Positions 51,220-63,139 of a stretch of DNA of 64,000 bases are shown here, piece by piece. The number at the start of each line of letters is the position of its first letter. Position 1 is the stretch's first letter. The stretch lies in NCBI RefSeq assembly GCF_037975245.1, contig NC_092575.1:20475841-20539840 (forward strand), given 5' to 3'. The position numbers were made by a program, and so were the translations under genes. Under the pieces are notes generated by a model. It worked only from the letters and a program-made list of their open reading frames with translations, did no database searches and was not told the origin of the DNA. Origin of the DNA: Apostichopus japonicus. Taxonomy: Eukaryota > Echinodermata > Holothuroidea > Aspidochirotida > Stichopodidae.

Positions 51220-52969
51220 TGCCTGCAAGCCTGCCTCAGCCTGCCCCCTGGGCATGTCTCACTGATAAGATTAATAGGCAGAGTTTTAATAAGATTCTTC
51301 ATCCTCAAACTCATCAAGCCTTAAAGGGCTTTCTCTTTTTTTCGTTCATCCTAAGGTTCAAGGTCATAGTTTTCAAGAACTAAAACAGTCTTCGGTTTAA
51401 TCATTCCCCACAATTTCCACTAAGACCATATTTCTCAAGAGCTTTAGCTCTGGCTTCTTCAGTAATACCTTGATAGGATCCTTATTCACAGACCCGCGCT
51501 TTCAAAAGTCCTAGACGTTACTGAGGATGTATATATATATATATATAAGTTTTGGCCAATTGTTACAGGATTATCTTGGAAGAATAGGAAGGCTGTCCAT
51601 CCTAATCATCACAATTTACTGAAAATGTCCTGGATGTACATCTTAACTCTAGAGATAGATCTTAAAGCTTCAAATAAAAGAATGTTTTTTTTATTTTTTT
51701 TATTTCGGAAGCATTTTGGGGGGCTGTCGAAAGAAAGTTGTCAGAGTTTTACTCTAGATGGATCGATTCGGAAAAATGGTTGAAGTTGAGATGGATAAGA
51801 GCAATCGGCGATGAAGTCTTACCGAAGGAATATATATGTTTATTAAAATCAATCAAAGACAAATAATTGAGGGTGATGGATAGGATAGATCAGCATTTTA
51901 CTAAGATGGATCACTTTATATAAGGCAAAACAGGGAGCCCTGTAATCCCTGGAAAATGACACCGTTAATAAGAATAATAATAAGAAAAAACAGAAATGAG
52001 CTTTTTCAGTCACTCGTAAAACAAGTCCTGAGAAAATTATCAAAACGGGAGAGAGGGAATTCTTCCCGAGGGGTTGAATTTCGATGACGAATAGAAATTG
52101 AGATCAGCTCTTGCGGAATTAGATCAGCTACAGTAGTCTAAATCTGTATAACTTTGGGCACGTGAGCGTGTCTGTGCATTTTTCTGGTACGATTAAATCA
52201 CGTACTCGTCCCTCCACCGTGCATGTAGTTAATATATCACATAAAGTACTCATTTGAAAGTCAAGCTGCTGTTCGGGTACCTTCTTGACCTGTTTCTGTA
52301 CTAGATTTCTCTCTTTAAAAGTCCATCATTTTTGGACGATAAAGAGCAGATAAAAGAACAAGACATCTCTCCACTAATTGCCCGTTCTGGTCGGTAAATA
52401 AAAGTCCTCGGGGTTTGGGTCTTAACGATGTCGACGAGGCTCTGAAGATGATTTGGACATCAGCTATCGTTTAAAACAAAGGAAGTTTAAGGAGGAAGGT
52501 TTGGCCCCGTTAATAGCTCGGGTTTTATACTTCCTGGTCAAGATTGGGGGTCAAACTTGTGGTTCTAAATTTACAGTATCTGTAGACAAAAGTTGTGGTA
52601 GTTGATAAATGAGTTTAATACAACATAGCCTCAGGAGAAGTGGTATGTATGAATTAATTATCCCTTAGTCTAGAGAGTGAAAACCATATATATTGTAACT
52701 TAATATGAGTCATGGTAAACAGTGGACTAAATGGATTATGCAGTGTTAAAGCAAAGGTGAATGAGCTAGTGGTTATTAAATTGAGGGAAATAAGCTAGGT
52801 TAAGCTAGGCATTAAAGGGTGAAGTGATATTGATGGCAAAGTAGTTCGGAAGTAAACCAGGTCGTTAGGTCATGAACTGGGCTGAGCCTGATATTAAAGG
52901 AGAGGTGATATTGATGTCAAAATAGGTTGATGTAAACCAGGTTGTAAAGAAGTCCACATCTTACAGACA

Positions 52970-53240
52970 TAGCATTGAAAGCAACGAGGGCTTAGCAATC
53001 GGGATGTTGGGGTTCGGGGTTTGGGTTTGATCCCCGGCAGGGTCTTAGTAAGGTGGGTTTCTCATCCAAGAGCAATCTATGGGGTGTCCCATCTGAAATT
53101 GACTTTCTAAGTTGAAAAGATTCCAAATTTGAGTTAAAATGTTGAATTGGAAGCCACCCGAAGACGTGAATGTTGTAATCCCTAACCATTGCGGTGTTCT
53201 CCCACATTCACGGTCGCTTAAGCATTGTAAAAATAACTGC
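52970..53240 (+). mobile_element. possible second tRNA-derived SINE family
   Basis: GGGCTTAGCAATCGGGATG (52988-53006) resembles a pol III A box, and GGTTTGATCCCCGGCAGGGT (53024-53043) resembles a B box followed by a 3' acceptor-like stretch. Spacing is a little short but within the range of degenerate tRNA-like heads. After it come GTGGGTTTCTCATCC and TTGTAATCCCTAACCATTGC. No second copy is in the window, so the family assignment is unproven. It is not a functional tRNA because no cloverleaf closes. Confidence 0.45.
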
Positions 53241-55356
53241 CTGATGTTTCCTTGGTATTAAATCAATTAATTATGCAAGTGGGAATTTGATTTTGTAGCC
53301 AGTACATGTTTTACACTATGCCATTTTTAGCAAGCCCTAAACTTGTGAACTTCGTGAGGCCTGATCTTACAACATACTGTACTTACAGACAGACAGACAG
53401 ACAATATATCCCCATTTGTTTAATTATGTAGTCAGATTCTTATTTCATGCACTTTTCATTCGATTTCTTATTTATTTATCTGAATAATTCAAAACCAATT
53501 GCCTGTGAAGAAAACTTTTATCCTGATATGAGTCATATAAATGATGCTTTGTCTGAACTAGCTGTTTGCAATGAATGACAATTGAGTCAACGATGCAATA
53601 CGGCGAGGTATCGAATTCTATTTTATATGACAAGAAAACATTGACAAAGGTATAAGAAGCTAATATGTCTTTTAACTGTTGTAGATAGTTATATAAACAT
53701 GCAGGTTAACCAATGTAGAAATACGGTAGGTAACGCGTAGAAACAGGTAAGTTGTCTTTAAACCTTCGTAGAAATAGATAACATACCTTATATCTGCTGT
53801 TATAATCAGAATTCAGAAATTTAGGTAACATACAGATGTCCTTTAACAATCGCTAGAAGAAGGTAGGTCATGTGATAGATATATACTTTATTCATTCTGA
53901 AAAGAAGTTTTTTGATTGGAAGGCCAACATTTAAAAAGCAGGTCAACTTGTGTGGAGTTAAAAAAAATCCAAATGGTTAGGAAAGTTAAAATATGCCAAA
54001 GAGGGAAGTGAGTTTGGATCAGTCGTGTTGGCTGTATGTATCTCGTATTACTGAACATGGAAGTAAAAATTTATCAGAGTTAATCACATTTCCATTAACG
54101 AATCATTAAATGTACCCCGCTGGGGCTCGACGGAATCACACTGAATAATTGAAAAGCGTGCTTATTTCTCGATAGCGACGTTTGTATTTGTTATTCCCCA
54201 ATCAGCAAGAAATACCGATGAGATGTCGGTAGAGTTCGAACGGCAATTCCTGCATCTCTTGTACAATCATGACGAGTCAACTTGATTAGATGTTTGACGT
54301 TAATAGAGCTGCTTCGAGCTAGGAACAACCTTTCCAGCTCAATTTAAAAACATTCCTCGGCCTCTGCATACACTTCAAATGAAGTGTTTGTGTGTGTGTG
54401 TGTGAACAAATTTACAAAATCCAGTTTGTTAAGCAGGCTTTTAATTTTTCCCGTTGCGCTTTTGTCCTTTTTATAATTAATATATTCGTATGCATTGCTG
54501 AAAAAAGAGAGCCAATATGCTGTCTTTTGTTTGCTTTAATAACAAAGAAGTATACAAAATCTTTAATAATTATCAGTAGAATCGTACTTTAGCTATTTTT
54601 ATAGCAGTTTTCTATGTGCTCATAATGGGCACAATACTTAGTTGCAACCGTAGCAACATTGAAAATCCACATTGAAATTGTCACTGAATGAATTATTTCT
54701 TCTCCTTCAATAATGTAGAATATGAACAGTTATTGTTTACATGTATATTTTTGAGCAACACTACATGTGTAATCTTTCCAGATATCTATAACAACAAAAT
54801 TAAGACAGTAAAAATATAATTTCTTTTTAATTAAAAGTACAGATCCTAGTTTAAAATACTGGCTGTAGAATATAATAAAATGATTCATCAGATAATTATA
54901 ACATGCAGATAATTAGCGGTAAATTGCTTCAATTTGGTCTGTTTGAAGAGACAAAGCAGCAAGGTAGGATTAGTTGTAAATAAATTCTAATCAAACTGAG
55001 GATTTCTTTATGCAAGAACAAAGGATAGCTGTATACAGTGATACTCAAGTATATAGTACACACACGATTACCAGATGATTGGTCAACTGCCCAGTATCTG
55101 TTGGTGAGGTATAATCAGATTTGAAAATCTTACATTGTTCCACCATTGAAACTCATTATACCCTCAAAAAAAGCAATTAACAAAAAAAAAAGGAGAAGAA
55201 AAAATAAACACAAATAAAGAAGGAAAGAGTAAAAGTAGAAGTTACAAAATCTCCCCTGGGATTTATTTTTCCAATCATGTACAGTATATACCTGCATTTG
55301 TAATGCTCTGTAATAATTTAGCAACTGGCAATGCTGTCTTTGTTACAGCCACCCAT

Positions 55357-55551
55357 GTTGGGACAATTCTCTCTATACAGTACTTCCATGTACTGCTTCG
55401 AAGCACTCATACTGACAGTATAAGCAGTATGAACATCATGTGTCTATCAGATAAAGGTTCGAAACTGTCCATACTGCCAGTACGAGTGCTTGGAAGCATG
55501 ATATGGTAGGACAGTGTGGAGTGGTACTAGCATTAAGAGAACTGTCCCAAC
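55357..55551. mobile_element. fold-back element, copy C (most complete)
   Basis: The ends are GTTGGGACAATTCTCT (55357-55372) and, reversed from 55551, GTTGGGACAGTTCTCT. Pairing continues inward through TGCTTCGAAGCACTCATACTG versus TGCTTCCAAGCACTCGTACTG and on through ACAGTAT/GCAGTAT. Each arm is around 80-90 bases, so almost the whole 195 bp can fold into one hairpin. Flanks CACCCAT and TGGCCGA show no obvious target duplication. It looks like a MITE-type element; transcripts could be double stranded. Confidence 0.85.
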
Positions 55552-57682
55552 TGGCCGATACAGCAGCATTCTCACTGAATATTCATTGAACTATAAAAGA
55601 TGACATTCAAATAGTATGTAACATTTTTGCACATGTTTGTGATAAATATTCCTACTTAATGATTTATGAAGTAAATTTGTCAGATGGCAAGAGAAGATTA
55701 CTGGATATACATATTCCCACTTGATCACCTGGGCCTGACCTTCTGGAATCCTTTAATGCCCAATTTTGTTCCCATCCCATGTTCCTTTCTCACCCAATCC
55801 CGCTCTGTCTGTCTGTCTGTTTAATTGGGAAAAGTAAAAACTATAAACCACACTGAATTGTTAGTCAATCAGAATACGTGGCAGGGAGAGGGCGGTTGGA
55901 CATGGAGTAGGGCACATTCCACCAAAAAATGTTTTGGTGTCCCCTATTGCCCCCCCCCCCCAATGAAATCTGCCATGTTTAAGAAAACATGTCAGCTACC
56001 CTTTGACTGCTACTGACTATAATTTACTTAATAGTCTATCTCCACAAATCTGTTGAATTGAAGCTGACATATTAGTTCTGGAAACAATAAAAGCCATAAG
56101 CTTGAGAGACCTTGAACCCCACCGGTGGCCCTATGATGTCCTTGGGTCCCACACCTCTGGCACCAGCTGTACTTCCCCCTGTTATGTGCCCCTCCCCCCA
56201 ATCAATTTCAAAAGTCTGGGGACACCACTGGTCATATATAGTAACAACAAGATGTGATACATCATCGTCAAATGCAGCTTTAAACTTTGAGGCTTTCTGC
56301 TTTAAAAATCTGAAATTTTATTATATATCTTGCAAGATGATTATGCTGATGTAAGTCAATCACTTTGAAAGTACAAAGACGTACATTTAATTACCAGCCT
56401 GGTACATGAAATAAACATGAAATAAACATAGAATGGAAGAGCTGCTACCAGGATATAAAGTTCACTGCGACCAATAAAAGTGTCAAACCGATCTTAATTT
56501 ATTCTTGATGTAATTCTTAAACATGAAGAGGCTTTATCTTTTTGTAATCTCAAACATGTTTTTATTCTGCTCCCCATATATCTGACGAATTGAGTGTCAT
56601 AAATCAATGCTTTTGTAACATTAGAAAGAGTGTATCATATCAAGTAAGGATTCTGAATAACCTAAACTTAATTCGACCTTTTAATATATACCGGCCCATT
56701 GGTAAATTGAGAAGAAATATGAATCGTTCTCCATAGAAATTACAAGATTACAACAAATGTTTGAAAAATGATGTAATATTTCTGGCTTTTATATATATTT
56801 TCATCCTAGATATTTTCCATACCCTTGATTCACATAATATATATAGTTTTCTAAGCTATTCTATTTAGCTATATATATCATATAAGATGTGGTTTGATTG
56901 GAATGATACACATATGAAAGTATAAAGTCATCATTATTCAGTTTTGGTTATAGCTTCATAACTAATTCTTTTTCCTTTTACAGTTGATTAAAATTCTTTA
57001 GTAAATAGATACCTTCTGGTTACATAATAAACACCACAAAACCAATATACATTCCAATGGCCTTAATCATATCTATGACTTGCAGACAGATCACCCCCAC
57101 AATCACATTATTATGACGGGGATAATTAATCTTCCATAGGCTTCAGCCCTTTTGCAAAAAGTTTAAAAATAAAGCATATAGAACAGGAGAATTAAATCAT
57201 CCATTAAAGTGGCCATTTTATGATCTTGTAAATTATCTAGACATTGTGGTATAAAAGTTAGAGGAATCCTTAAAGATTATGAAGAATCTATGTTCTACTA
57301 TATCAGAATCAATGCCTAAGATCCTCAACACTGCAGTCATTATCCACTTTTTTATATTCATTTAAAAAATTCCATCAGTAATTCATAGATTGAAATTTGA
57401 GCCTTCCCGTGATATTACGTTAGCCCTCAGAGCGCCTCGTGGTATTGCATACACTGTAGCATATCGAACCCTTTCAATGACGACCTCGTAATTACCAGTC
57501 ACGTTGCCCAAGAACTATCAGAGACATCGTCTTCGTCGCTCCTGGGATATCCCGTGATTCACTTCCATTGCCTTCATTGGAATTTCATCTCGTTAATAAG
57601 GTTGACAACTTTTCGCTCCTTGCCACCGATGCGGCTGCAGAGAATTAATATAATTGGCGTATTCACTCAGCGGCGAGTTTTT

Positions 57683-57714
57683 TATAATACCCTCCGATGA
57701 CTGCTACCTCACCA
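57683..57714 (+). promoter_or_regulatory. candidate core promoter for the exon at 58602
   Basis: TATAATA (57683-57689) is followed about 25 bases on by CTCACCAG (57708-57715), an initiator-like pyrimidine-A context. The region 57410-57800 has many CpG dinucleotides, unlike flanking intron DNA. This is consensus matching only. Confidence 0.35.
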
Positions 57715-58601
57715 GTAGATGATTTGGCTCGGAGCGGAGAGGAAGCCGACTTCGAATCGTGATCTATCAGAATAGTAACGGCAGCAGCAACGAGGACGAC
57801 GTCGACGAAGAAGGGAGAGAACACTGACGTAAATCATTCAAAGAATTTTTGGGAGCGATGTGAATTTCTCTTCATGAAAACTTTTCTGTGCGTGGGACAG
57901 CGAAAGGCTGTATCGTCGAAGATAGACTGTGTTTCTGTGATTGAGAGGAGCATCTTTCATCAGACTTTTGTCGAAGCGGAAGGGAGCTAATCCTGGTCGT
58001 ATCGTTAGACTAAGAGAGAGAACAGAATAAAACCAAAAATTTATGCCTCGAGATGTTGTTTTGAAACATCTCGTGTGCAGGAAAAAAAGTAATTCCAATT
58101 TTTCATAAGTGAGTTAGAGTACTCAGCAAGGATTAACCATCTCTTTCTTTACCAAATATTAAGGGCATCTTCACTCGACACCTTCAGATAATTTGCTCTA
58201 TCGGACTTAAAATGCCACGTAGATGCGTAATATTTTTAGTCGTACGGAGACCACATTGCCGTGAAATTATTCTGTGTCAGATTTAGGTGATAAAAAGTTG
58301 GTTAGAATCGGGTGAACCTTGTCATCATTTTGAAGGCCTGTGTTAAGTAACAGGACAAATAGTTTCTCATCTATCACTCTCATAAGAAACGGATGAAAAG
58401 AGTCTACCAACCGCTTTATCAGTCAGTCCTGAAGGATCGTGAAAGAAGTCCTGGAAGCCCCTGAATCGTTGGTTACTTACTAGGTCATCTTAGAATCGGA
58501 AGTAAAAAAGTTTGATAGGAATTTTGGAAAAAGAAAGAAAGGTAAAAAATAAATAAAATTGACATTTTGGTTGAATTAGCATATCCAGAAAGGAAGCAAA
58601 A
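57715..58601 (+). other. possible long 5' UTR with a hairpin
   Basis: If transcription starts near 57710, this is a leader of about 890 bases with several upstream ATGs. A perfect 9-bp hairpin CGAGATGTT/AACATCTCG with a 7-base loop lies at 58049-58073. An in-frame TGA at 58572-58574 separates the leader from the exon's reading frame. An intron within the leader is possible. Confidence 0.35.
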
Positions 58602-58667
58602 ATGACGAGCATTTTTGGCGATATTTCGAGATTATTTGAAAGGAAGAAAGTTGGCAGTAACCTTGCG
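58602..58667 (+). CDS. candidate 22-codon first coding exon, unidentified
   Basis: ATG at 58602 sits in AAAAATGA with A at -3, and an in-frame TGA lies ten codons upstream. The frame reads MTSIFGDISRLFERKKVGSN then LA and stops at a consensus GTAAGT donor (58668). It is phase 0, as is the TRAF4 exon 2 donor, so it could splice to TRAF4 exon 3 in place of exons 1-2 and give a protein without the RING. It could as well open a separate downstream gene. I do not recognise the peptide: an amphipathic ISRLFERKK segment and no signal peptide. No partner exon is visible before 64000. Confidence 0.5.
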
Positions 58668-60255
58668 GTAAGTTAATTATCCTGGAAGAAGAAATATTTA
58701 TTCTTTTTATTTTAGTGGCCAAAATGGCAAGAAAGGGTAGTATAAGCTTTATGTGATATAAATAATAATAATTTTAATAATAATTTAATAACATGGGTAT
58801 CATAGATAGATAACTTCAACATTCCACTGTCTGTTTTATCGATCGAGTGATTGAGGTTGCGCAGAAAGGATTAACCATCTCTCTTTGTAAAATATTAATT
58901 AGTTGATGAGGTTTTAATTATTGATTTTTTTTTATTGATTTTTTTAACATCCTCCCGGTATCATTCGTTTCACTAAACTTTTTCATTACGGAGAGTATTT
59001 ATCAGAACCCGCCATGAATTTTTGTTTTGAGTCAAGTAATATCACATGGACAGGTTTTTATAGCCCTAGGACTAAAATGCTTTTGTAATTAAAGACTTTT
59101 GCAAATTTTTGGGAAGTATTCTCATGTATCTCCATTTTTGTGAAAATTAAAATGCATGGAATATTAAAATGAAATGTTTAATTTTACTTGGGCAAGATAC
59201 TGTTCCAATCATGGTTTGCGAATATCATCATAGTAGCTGGGTACTGCAGTTATAGGAGAACAGTTAGAAACAGAAAAATCCTGCAAGGATTTAATTTTTT
59301 TAATTCATTAAATTTTTCCCTCAACTTTTATTGTAAATTAATTTAAGTGTTCTTGTGAGTCGTTTTCAAACTGTAAATTTTAGAAGAATTTGCAAAGAAT
59401 TAATCACTTGGTTGTTTGAAACTTAAATAATTGTTCTGGAGACGGTGAAACACCGACGCTTCAGGAATATTCACTCCTATCACCCCCCCTCCCACCAGGG
59501 GTCGAAGGCCCCTGTACCCCACATTGACGTGGTTAACTGTGATCCACCCTCTTGCTGGTGCCTACGGTACCATGCAGCAGTATTCTGCACCCCACCCAAA
59601 TATTTCTTTCACTTTGGCTGTGTCCCCCCCCCCCTTGCCCTCTTACCCACACTTGCAAAATGAAGTGTCTTGCAACACCATAGCATTTAAGCCTCTTGAT
59701 AGGAGGAGGTGGATCTTGTAGTTTAAATTTACTTTACCTACAGACAGTATGAATCAGCGTTTGATGTGTCCGTTCAACTTCTGAAGTTCAACTTCTTTCA
59801 ATAAATACTTTCAGTGACAGCTGGTCAATTTGGGGGGCTGATATCGATGTGGTTGTATACATCAGTACATATACACCTCAATTTAAACAAAAAATAGTTT
59901 ACAGGTTTATATTTTCTAAGAAAGAAACATAAAAATACCCGAGGTAGAAACGATAACATCAGAACGAGCAGGTGAAATTAGCGCTCTTGCCTACTTTATA
60001 TAGGCTAATTTATATCCAGGTCTGTTCTGTAGATTATAGGTAGGTAGGATAGGTTCTGTAGATTATACCCTCTCCCTTCTTATTCAGACTAATTGAACCG
60101 AGGGATTTGAGGGGTCGTGAGGGGTCGTGATACCGATAGAATGACTGGTAAAACAAGTGAAGCAGTCTGTGTCTTTGATTGGAAATAAAAATGTGGCACA
60201 ATGAGAAACATCAAACAAAAAACTGTACTTTCTCAATTCGCACAGGGGCATGAAG

Positions 60256-60637
60256 CAGTGGCGGAGCTAGGGGTATTGGTCAGGAGGGGCGAGAATGGTC
60301 TGTATGGGCGCTTTCGACAATATCTAAGCGGAGCGCCACTACTGGTTGGCGCGTACGTCAGAAATTTTTGAGTAAAGATACTCCCTATAGATCGCCGGAA
60401 ATGACCCTTTCCGGGCCTGGCTAATTTGCAGATAAACGAAGAATAAATAGGTGTCTTCGTCAAATTACACCAACAAAATGTGACAAATGTCAATAAGTAG
60501 ATGAGAGAGCAATAAAAAAGTCAATAATCACAAATAAGTAAAAACTGGTAAAGAGCTGAAAAGGGCGCCAGCAGTTCATTTGAGTCCGTCAGGGGGGGCA
60601 TCTGCCCCCCCCTGACTATATGGACGCTCCGCCACTG
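60256..60637. mobile_element. 382-bp hAT-like non-autonomous transposon
   Basis: The ends CAGTGGCGGAGC (60256-60267) and GCTCCGCCACTG (60626-60637) are perfect 12-bp inverted repeats, flanked by the exact 8-bp duplication GCATGAAG (60248-60255 and 60638-60645). Inside, ATCTAAGCGGAGCGCCACTA, GTTGGCGCG, GATCGCCGGAAATGACCC and CCGGGCCTGG resemble the interior of 7429-7700, whose ends differ. No transposase. Confidence 0.95.
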
Positions 60638-60758
60638 GCATGAAGAAACTCTCTCTCCACCTCTCTCTCTTGCCCCTCTCACCCTTGTTCCCTCTCTCAA
60701 GCTTCCGGAAGCAAGACATTGCTCTTATTATCAATTTTTTTGTATTAAAGGTCCACAT

Positions 60759-61144
60759 CACGGGGTAGGAAGCTTCCAAAAAGTGGGGGCACAACATCAG
60801 AGGGGCACATTCTCATGCCACAACCACCACTCATTATGCTATAAACCGATACACACCGGCCATATCACTTAAATATATATGATGTGTTAATATGCTATCA
60901 ATACTATTTATTGAGATTGTTTATTGTTAACCATGCTACAAAAAAATATGGGATGCCATTTCAAAAATAGCATGTACAGACTAAAAATAAATCATTCAAA
61001 TAAAATATTAAAATTAACAAAGGCTTAAGATATCCAAAAGAAAGTTCTTCATCAAAAGGGGCACATTTTATTTGCCAGTAGGACACATTTGCTATTTTGT
61101 GGGGGGCACGTGCCCCCAGTGCCCCCCCCGGCTCCTACCCCCTG
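60759..61144. mobile_element. 386-bp hAT-like non-autonomous transposon
   Basis: The left end CACGGGGTAGGAAGC and the reversed right end CAGGGGGTAGGAGCC match at 12 of 15 bases. The exact octamer GTCCACAT flanks both sides (60751-60758 and 61145-61152). The right subterminal region is rich in GGGGGCAC/GTGCCCCC. It lies only 121 bp from the previous element. No coding capacity. Confidence 0.92.
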
Positions 61145-62882
61145 GTCCACATCATGTGACACAGCAGAGACACTTTTATTCTCGTTATTTACGTCAATGT
61201 TCAGCGATCGATCTCTAGACAAAGGTGATGTCTTCCTGCCCTCAGAACTGATCTAAAATATCTCAGTACTTCTTTTCTTTTCGTCTTCTGTATTTTTTTT
61301 CTTCATTTCTTATCGTCTATGGAGTACGTCCATGGCCTCTTGTTTATAGTCTCGCCATAAGCCATTGCTTGATCTGCTCTGGTTTATACCATCGTCCTCT
61401 TTTTCTCACATTTTTATATGTTTACTCGACTGAAATCGGCAAACGATTTGAACGAGTTAGTCGTCGAATATCGCTAAGACCGCCACAGGTTAAGTCTTGG
61501 ATATAAAAATAAAGATAAGAGTAGGGGGAAAAAAAGAGGGTAGGTACAAGAATATCGACAAGAGCACTCGAAAAGGAGCGAGAGATCTGCTCTCATGGAA
61601 AACTTACCTCTTTTTTGGGTATAATGTGATTTAGCCTCTTTTAGACCCCTTGAATTGGAAAGAAAGTTGACAGATACTGGACGAGATTCGGAGCGTTGTC
61701 GATGGTTAATTCACCATAAAAATGAAGTACATCGATAGAAAAAAAACCGATAACATTAACAACAACAGTATCGTTCAAGCAGAGCTACAGAATTGTTTCA
61801 AAAGTCACGACTTTCGTGATATCGTGAGTGTCTTCAGTTCAAATATTTACTGCTGTTGGTTTTTAAGCCATATTAAACTTTCAGCTTTTATTTCTACTTT
61901 TTCTTGGGGGTGTATGATTATTGTCATCTGTTTTAGGGGAGAGAGAAGAATGGGGGGGGAAGGGGAGGGGTGATGGGTCACAAGTGAAGTATAAGATTTA
62001 TCAGTAATAAACAAAATATTGATAGTGTGTTATAATTAAGTAAAAAATTAAGGATAAGTTTTTATATGCATGAATGCATTGTAGAAAAAGTAAAAAGTTC
62101 GAAAACAAAAAAGAACTCTGCATTTTTAAATGCAAAGAGGAAACTAAAGTCCTAAATGTTTCTTCATTTTTCGATAAACCTCAAAAAATCTGAAGTATAA
62201 ATCTAAGAAATCCTCAACATATGATCTGGCAAATGAGTGTTGACTGCTTTCTTAGTCATAACCAGCTCTATGCCGCTGTAATTTTATATCTCCATCCCCA
62301 TTAGGCGATACAATAAACAAACAAAAAAAACCTTTCAATATATATCTGGCGCCAAAACTCGAGCTGAAAATTGGTACATTTTGAAGCACATTTTCTCTTT
62401 CCCTTGTTGTTCCTTGTTTTTTATTTAGTTTTTTTTTGATGTAACATTCCCTCACAGTTTGCAGTCAGATTACATTCTTTAACTCGTCCAAAGTTTTCTT
62501 GGGTAAGCGATGCCGAGATAATGTCCCAAGTCATCTGTGATTTTGGATGCGTAAATGAATCCTATTAGCCCCGAAATCAATAGGTGTCTTCACACTCGAA
62601 TGCTCCTCCTTTTATCAGCGGGCGAGGAATTAACCAACATCCCTTTTTTTGAGCTGGATACTTCAAAAGATCCCCTCTCAAGAGTACTACAGGAGCGGTT
62701 AGCCACAAATAGTGGAATCTAATTGGATATCATACTTAACCTATTTTGCTTTTGAAAATTAACTTTGTCTCAAATAGCGAAAATGGACAAAATTAATATT
62801 CACTCGTGGTTTGTAAATTCTCTCATGGCTTGTGGCATGGCTTGGGATAGCCGATCCCGGCAATCAATTTTGTCCCGCACAT

Positions 62883-62922
62883 GTGTATATATATATAAGT
62901 ATATAGATAGATAGATGGATAA
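62883..62922. repeat. TA and GATA microsatellite
   Basis: TATATA followed by ATAGATAGATAG-type tetranucleotides. A simple sequence repeat. Confidence 0.85.
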
Positions 62923-63087
62923 GGTAATAAAATAACGATACTCGTGAAATCTGAGAGGGGTTTAAACTAGTTTCAGCTCTCCTAATTTAATTTTGTCAGC
63001 CAAGGAGAACTCTTTGTAGGTATGGATAAAAAGCGCTTACAACACTTCCCTACACTTGAAATGTTTTAATGAAGTGCGTGCCGGAAA

Positions 63088-63139
63088 AGGTGGCTCCTAC
63101 GATTCCCTGCTGAGAGGCAGGTTGGAATGGGAGCCATCT
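63088..63139 (+). ncRNA. microRNA-precursor-like hairpin (candidate)
   Basis: GGTGGCTCC (63089-63097) pairs with GGAGCCATC (63130-63138) over nine positions with one G-U. After a small internal loop ATTCC (63102-63106) pairs with GGAAT (63124-63128), then CTGC (63107-63110) with GCAG (63117-63120), closing on TGAGAG. One further A-T pair extends the base. Arms of about 22 bases and a short loop fit a compact miRNA precursor, but I do not recognise a mature sequence and no expression evidence exists here. The opposite strand would fold similarly. Confidence 0.4.

Noticed and set aside
56112-56235. CCACCGGTGG ... CACCACTGG as possible hAT ends
   Set aside because: The inverted match is too short and no target duplication is visible.
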